From the NCBI GenBank assembly GCA_964412395.1, contig CAYPOY010000271.1:1-7276 (forward strand): DNA of 7,276 bases, in the 5' to 3' direction. The notes below the pieces were generated by a model, which did not search any database, was not told where the DNA came from, and was given only the letters and a program-made list of their open reading frames with translations. A program made the translations under genes and the position numbers. Of the stretch, positions 3,897 to 7,276 are shown piece by piece. How positions within the stretch are numbered: the first letter of the stretch is position 1; each line of letters begins with the position of its first letter. This DNA is from CAYPOY01 sp964412395. Lineage in GTDB: Bacteria; Chloroflexota; Anaerolineae; B4-G1.

Positions 3897-6800
3897 GGAC
3901 CCACGTCTGGAGAAGCTCAGGGATATGGACCCGGTCATCGGGACCTTCACCGCCCGCGAGTTGGTCAGTTCGCCCGACTTTGTCAGCCAGGTCTACCTGG
4001 AACACGCGGAAACGCACATGTCCCTGGGCGATACCTCGAACTACGTAACCACGCTACTACGGTGGGCGCGGACGAACAAAGGGACGGCTATCGGGGCCAT
4101 CGCAGGCGAGTATGGATACGGGAAGACGAGCACGGCTATTCACCTGTGGCAGCAGTGCGAGCAGGCGCGTGTGATTGCGGTTCCTCCATTTGAGTGGCAC
4201 CGCTTACAAGACATCATTGACGCAACCTGGACTTGGGTGCGTTATCGAGTAGGGCAGATCCAGCCAGGAGCGGTGGCTCAGCTAGATCAAATCTACGAGC
4301 GATACCGCGAGAAGTCGATCCAGGAATTCGCCGATGAGGCGGGAATACCCATCTCTAAAGTTCAGGAACTTCTGGAGCAAAGGAGAGTCAGCCTCCGCTG
4401 CCATCCAGAGGATGTCATCGAGTTCCTGGCCGAAGTCAGCCAACTACTCGAAGGGGACGCCCTGCAGTTGTACGGCCCTATCGTCTTTACTGACGAGTTG
4501 CAGGTGACAATGAGTCGGTATCAAGCCGAGCGCCGCTCACGCGATGAGTTTATGCAGGACCTCTTCGAGTTGGTCAACCCCCTCATCAACCGACAAGGCA
4601 GCTTCGGCCTGATGATTGGTCTGCCCCTCTCCACGGAAGCTATCATCAGCGATGTCCGCCCCGACGTTTTGCAGCGGCTACAGTATTGTAACCTGCTTAT
4701 CCGTCCCAACACCATGTACGAGCGCGACTTCCCCAAGGAACTGTGGCATAAGTTTGCCGAAGTATTTGAGTTTGAGGATGTGGCCGACGGCATCCTGCCG
4801 GCCGACACGCTGGATAGCATGGGGCAAATTGCCTTCCGCGACGACCTGGGGGCCGGCCCGCGCACGGTCATCCAGGCGATGCGCTGCGCCATTGACCACT
4901 ACGACCATACAGGGCAGCGCTTTTCACCCATTGACCTGATGGATGCGTATCTTGGGCGTCAGATCGCCTTTGATGCGAGCGGCAAGTTGATTGTGGCAGT
5001 GACGGAGGTTTTGCAGTCCAGAGACGTGCAACAGATTCGCGATGGGGATCGGGCGATCAAATTGATGGCTGCCTTCCCGATGGGCTGTCCAGAAGAACGC
5101 TTCGAGACCTATGACCTGCAAGATGTCAAGGACGAAATTGCCAGGCGCGTGTACACCGAATACCTGTACAAGTTCCCAGAGGGCGTGTCACTGCGCAAGT
5201 TGGCCCCCACCGAACGAGGTGCTGAACCGCGCTTCATTGAGCTGACCAAGGATTTCATCCAGACCTACTCGGAATCCGAGCGTGATCTGGATATGGGGAT
5301 CCAGGCGTTCGGGGAAGTGGTGATTCAAGAGCAGTTGTTATCCTCACGTCGGAAGGACCAGATCGAGGGATGGATTCCTGACTCCAAAGTGGCCGGGCAG
5401 TACGTGGGAACCTTCGATCGGAAATACCCGGAACGACGGTTGGTGGTCCGAGTATCCCGTGACCGCACCGAACTGGTCAAAGCGGTCGAAGAGTTTGGCC
5501 TGGCGTTCTGGTTTGACCCCGACTGCGATTGTGATTCACCTGGGCGGATTGAGCGCGCCGATGAAGCCGGGACGCTGGCGCTCTTTTGCCTGAACCTGCT
5601 GTGTCGGCCATCCAAGCCACTCAACATTCCCTACATCGAGGAAATGGGATACCCGTCAAAGAAAGTAACGCCGGCATTTATGCTGGCACTGGTTCAGCAT
5701 TTGCGCAATAACGAGCACCTCATCCCCGAGGACGAAAAGCGCATCCAGATACCGCCCTTTGTGCGCAGTCTGGTGGATTACTCGGTCCAGTTGTTGTTCG
5801 GAGAGGATCTCTTGGACAATGCGGAATTCGACGGTCTCTCGAAAGTTGGTCTGGCGCTGCCCCAGGAAGTGTTCTCCAAAATGTGCCGGGTGCGCTATCC
5901 TGACTACGAGACGCTCATCACTACCGGTCGTTGGGAGGGGGCTTACACTGCGTATTTGAACGCGCTGGAGTCCCAGAAAGCCTCGTCCTCAGTAGGCGTA
6001 CTGAGGGGGAACAAGCCGCTTGAGCTGCCCCAACGTGACGTCTTGGCCCTGTTTGGGGAGACCAAAGTCCAAACTTTCAGGGGGTTGGCCGAGAACTTGT
6101 CCAGTGTCCTGGAGGTGGATCTGGGGTCCAAAGCCGACTCGCCTTCGACCGTCCGCTTCAAGCTACACCCGGCCGAGGTAGCCTTCATGGAAACACTGCG
6201 CAGTAGCGAGGAGACTCTTGCCCGAGGCCAGGTCGTACTCAGGGTTCTGGATCAGCACCAGGGGTTTGAGCTCCTGCACGGGCTTGGGTATCGAGGTGAA
6301 GAAATTGGCTATCTTCTGAAGGTGCTCAAGGCCCGGCGCCTGGTTGACTTCGATGTCAAACGACAATACTTCGTGGAGGTTCTGGAATCGCCCGCCGAGC
6401 GCCGAGAAGCGATTCTGACTGCGCTGTCTGATCTGACCAAGCGGGCTGACATTCTGGCCGGAATTCCCGATTTCGACAGAGAGTGGTTCTTGGCAGAGGT
6501 GACTAGGCTGGCGACGCAAGTCTCGGCGTGTAATGACATTGAGATACTGGAAGAATATCAGACCCAACTGGCCCGGCTGCGGGACGTACTCACCCAGTTC
6601 TCCAAAAGGTGGGCGGAGAAGATTGGGGCCGCCTTCGAGAAGATCCGTCACAGTGCTGGGCAGATAGTGCGTGCGCCCTTGCCTGCCGACTTGGCTCGTC
6701 CTCTGAAGGGCGATGTGAGCTGGGTTGGTGAACTGGTGCATTGCCAGGCGCTTCTCAAGGACAAGTACCAGCGAAGCTACACAGCATTCCGCAACGTGGA

Positions 6801-7227
6801 GAGCCGGGTGACAACGGCCTGGAATGCCTGGACGAGCGCCTCTCCCAACGATCCGGGGGCGTTGTTGGCCTTATATGAGGCAAACCTGGCCACGCAGTCC
6901 GAACTGAAAGAGACGCAGGCGGAGCTGGATGCCGCTGAGGCATACTTGCGCTGCTACGTGGCCTGGTCCAATGTCCTCAGCACGGCGTCCCGCGCTTATC
7001 GTGAGGCCACTGGATGTGCAGTCTCGTACAAAGAAGAACAGTTCCAGCGGGAACTGGACAGCGTCTTTGGCGAGATTGCGGACCGATTCCAGAAGAAGCG
7101 ACTGGAGGCCCTCCCAGACCACGAGTTGTACACCGAGCAAATCAAGGAAGTGCAGAATCGGATTGACGTGTGGCTGCGCGACCGGCGCGAGGTCTTTATG
7201 GAGGCCAAGCGGTTCTATGAAGGATAG
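3889..7227 (+). CDS. giant AAA+-like ATPase, 1112 aa, BrxD-like P-loop, family unassigned
   Basis: A large ATP-driven protein. Visible parts in order: N-terminal extension 1-65; Walker A GEYGYGKT 73-80; Walker B IVFTDE 198-203; sensor-1-like strand GLMIGLPLST 240-249; candidate arginine finger R263 in QRLQ; sensor-2-like GAGPR with R325. Together these give a complete ORC-like AAA+ module to about residue 370. The middle region (370-755) is unrecognised and holds an acidic Cys pair (DPDCDCDS, 544-550). A winged-helix-like segment lies at about 755-832. The C-terminal 840-1112 is highly helical, probably coiled-coil, with many Glu, Gln, Arg and Leu residues. GEYGxGKT resembles the Walker A of BREX BrxD-type ATPases from memory, but the length and layout differ. 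The start at 3889 is fixed by GATAGGAGG (AGGAGG at 3878-3883, 5 nt spacing) and the 8-nt overlap with the upstream gene. No membrane segment or nuclease motif is seen. It likely acts on DNA with partner proteins; substrate unknown. Confidence 0.85.
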   Translation: MAKDPRLEKLRDMDPVIGTFTARELVSSPDFVSQVYLEHAETHMSLGDTSNYVTTLLRWARTNKGTAIGAIAGEYGYGKTSTAIHLWQQCEQARVIAVPPFEWHRLQDIIDATWTWVRYRVGQIQPGAVAQLDQIYERYREKSIQEFADEAGIPISKVQELLEQRRVSLRCHPEDVIEFLAEVSQLLEGDALQLYGPIVFTDELQVTMSRYQAERRSRDEFMQDLFELVNPLINRQGSFGLMIGLPLSTEAIISDVRPDVLQRLQYCNLLIRPNTMYERDFPKELWHKFAEVFEFEDVADGILPADTLDSMGQIAFRDDLGAGPRTVIQAMRCAIDHYDHTGQRFSPIDLMDAYLGRQIAFDASGKLIVAVTEVLQSRDVQQIRDGDRAIKLMAAFPMGCPEERFETYDLQDVKDEIARRVYTEYLYKFPEGVSLRKLAPTERGAEPRFIELTKDFIQTYSESERDLDMGIQAFGEVVIQEQLLSSRRKDQIEGWIPDSKVAGQYVGTFDRKYPERRLVVRVSRDRTELVKAVEEFGLAFWFDPDCDCDSPGRIERADEAGTLALFCLNLLCRPSKPLNIPYIEEMGYPSKKVTPAFMLALVQHLRNNEHLIPEDEKRIQIPPFVRSLVDYSVQLLFGEDLLDNAEFDGLSKVGLALPQEVFSKMCRVRYPDYETLITTGRWEGAYTAYLNALESQKASSSVGVLRGNKPLELPQRDVLALFGETKVQTFRGLAENLSSVLEVDLGSKADSPSTVRFKLHPAEVAFMETLRSSEETLARGQVVLRVLDQHQGFELLHGLGYRGEEIGYLLKVLKARRLVDFDVKRQYFVEVLESPAERREAILTALSDLTKRADILAGIPDFDREWFLAEVTRLATQVSACNDIEILEEYQTQLARLRDVLTQFSKRWAEKIGAAFEKIRHSAGQIVRAPLPADLARPLKGDVSWVGELVHCQALLKDKYQRSYTAFRNVESRVTTAWNAWTSASPNDPGALLALYEANLATQSELKETQAELDAAEAYLRCYVAWSNVLSTASRAYREATGCAVSYKEEQFQRELDSVFGEIADRFQKKRLEALPDHELYTEQIKEVQNRIDVWLRDRREVFMEAKRFYEG

Positions 7228-7276
7228 TGTCACCAGAATTTCGCAAATTTGAGCACAACTGAAGAACCTTAACATA
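7228..7276. other. end of window after the ATPase gene, no gene seen
   Basis: The last 49 bp contain no U-tracted hairpin and no start codon with a convincing ribosome-binding site. A GTG at 7227-7229 overlapping the ATPase stop opens only 11 codons before TGA 7260. Absence of a terminator leaves open that the operon continues to the right. Confidence 0.4.

Noticed and set aside
3330..3950. 206-codon open frame on the minus strand
   Set aside because: It lies wholly antisense to the P-loop NTPase and the operon gene junctions, has no recognisable motif, and the plus-strand genes have clear motifs and ribosome-binding sites.
6163..6741. 192-codon open frame on the minus strand
   Set aside because: Antisense to the giant ATPase gene, which is continuous there. 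The composition is that expected of a shadow frame, and no start signal is seen.
7227..7262. start of a further gene at a GTG overlapping the ATPase stop
   Set aside because: The frame ends after 11 codons at TGA 7260, and only a weak AAGGA-like sequence precedes it.

Overview
The window is bacterial DNA of moderate-to-high GC, with clear sigma-70-type promoters and Shine-Dalgarno sites. No taxonomic marker is present. Codon use and gene style would fit a Chloroflexota-like or similar environmental lineage, but that is only a guess. No tRNA, rRNA, CRISPR array, transposase or integrase is visible.

Left part (1-1675): a 60-residue zinc-ribbon protein is read leftward. Divergent from it is a two-gene unit read rightward, an XRE-family helix-turn-helix regulator followed 4 nt later by an ImmA/IrrE-type (M78) zinc metallopeptidase with an HEVAHH motif. 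The two transcripts start from facing promoters: TTGACA-17-TATAAT rightward and TTGACA-17-TACAAT leftward. Their -35 boxes form an inverted repeat. By analogy with ImmR/ImmA and DdrO/PprI, the peptidase probably cleaves the regulator upon a stress signal. The peptidase ends in QLRLF, which looks like a sliding-clamp-binding peptide.

Middle part (1676-2534): about 860 bp without a convincing intact gene. It holds a probable frameshifted gene remnant (about 1732-2101), two tandem near-identical 15-bp palindromes (2176-2214), two candidate promoters, and a leader with repeated GGTGGG/CCCACC elements.

Right part (2535-7227): a tight three-gene operon. It encodes a 276-residue probable winged-helix protein, a 167-residue minimal P-loop NTPase, and a 1112-residue AAA+-like ATPase with Walker A, Walker B, candidate sensor and arginine-finger residues and a long helical C-terminal half. 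The second and third genes overlap by 8 nt. The first two genes share an identical 10-bp element at their ribosome-binding sites. I cannot assign these three genes to a named system. The architecture (DNA-binding-like protein, small NTPase, giant ATPase, next to a stress-type XRE/M78 switch and a decayed gene) is what one would expect at the start of a multi-gene defence or DNA-processing island. Any nuclease, methylase or helicase effectors would have to lie to the right of the window, which ends 49 bp after the last stop codon.
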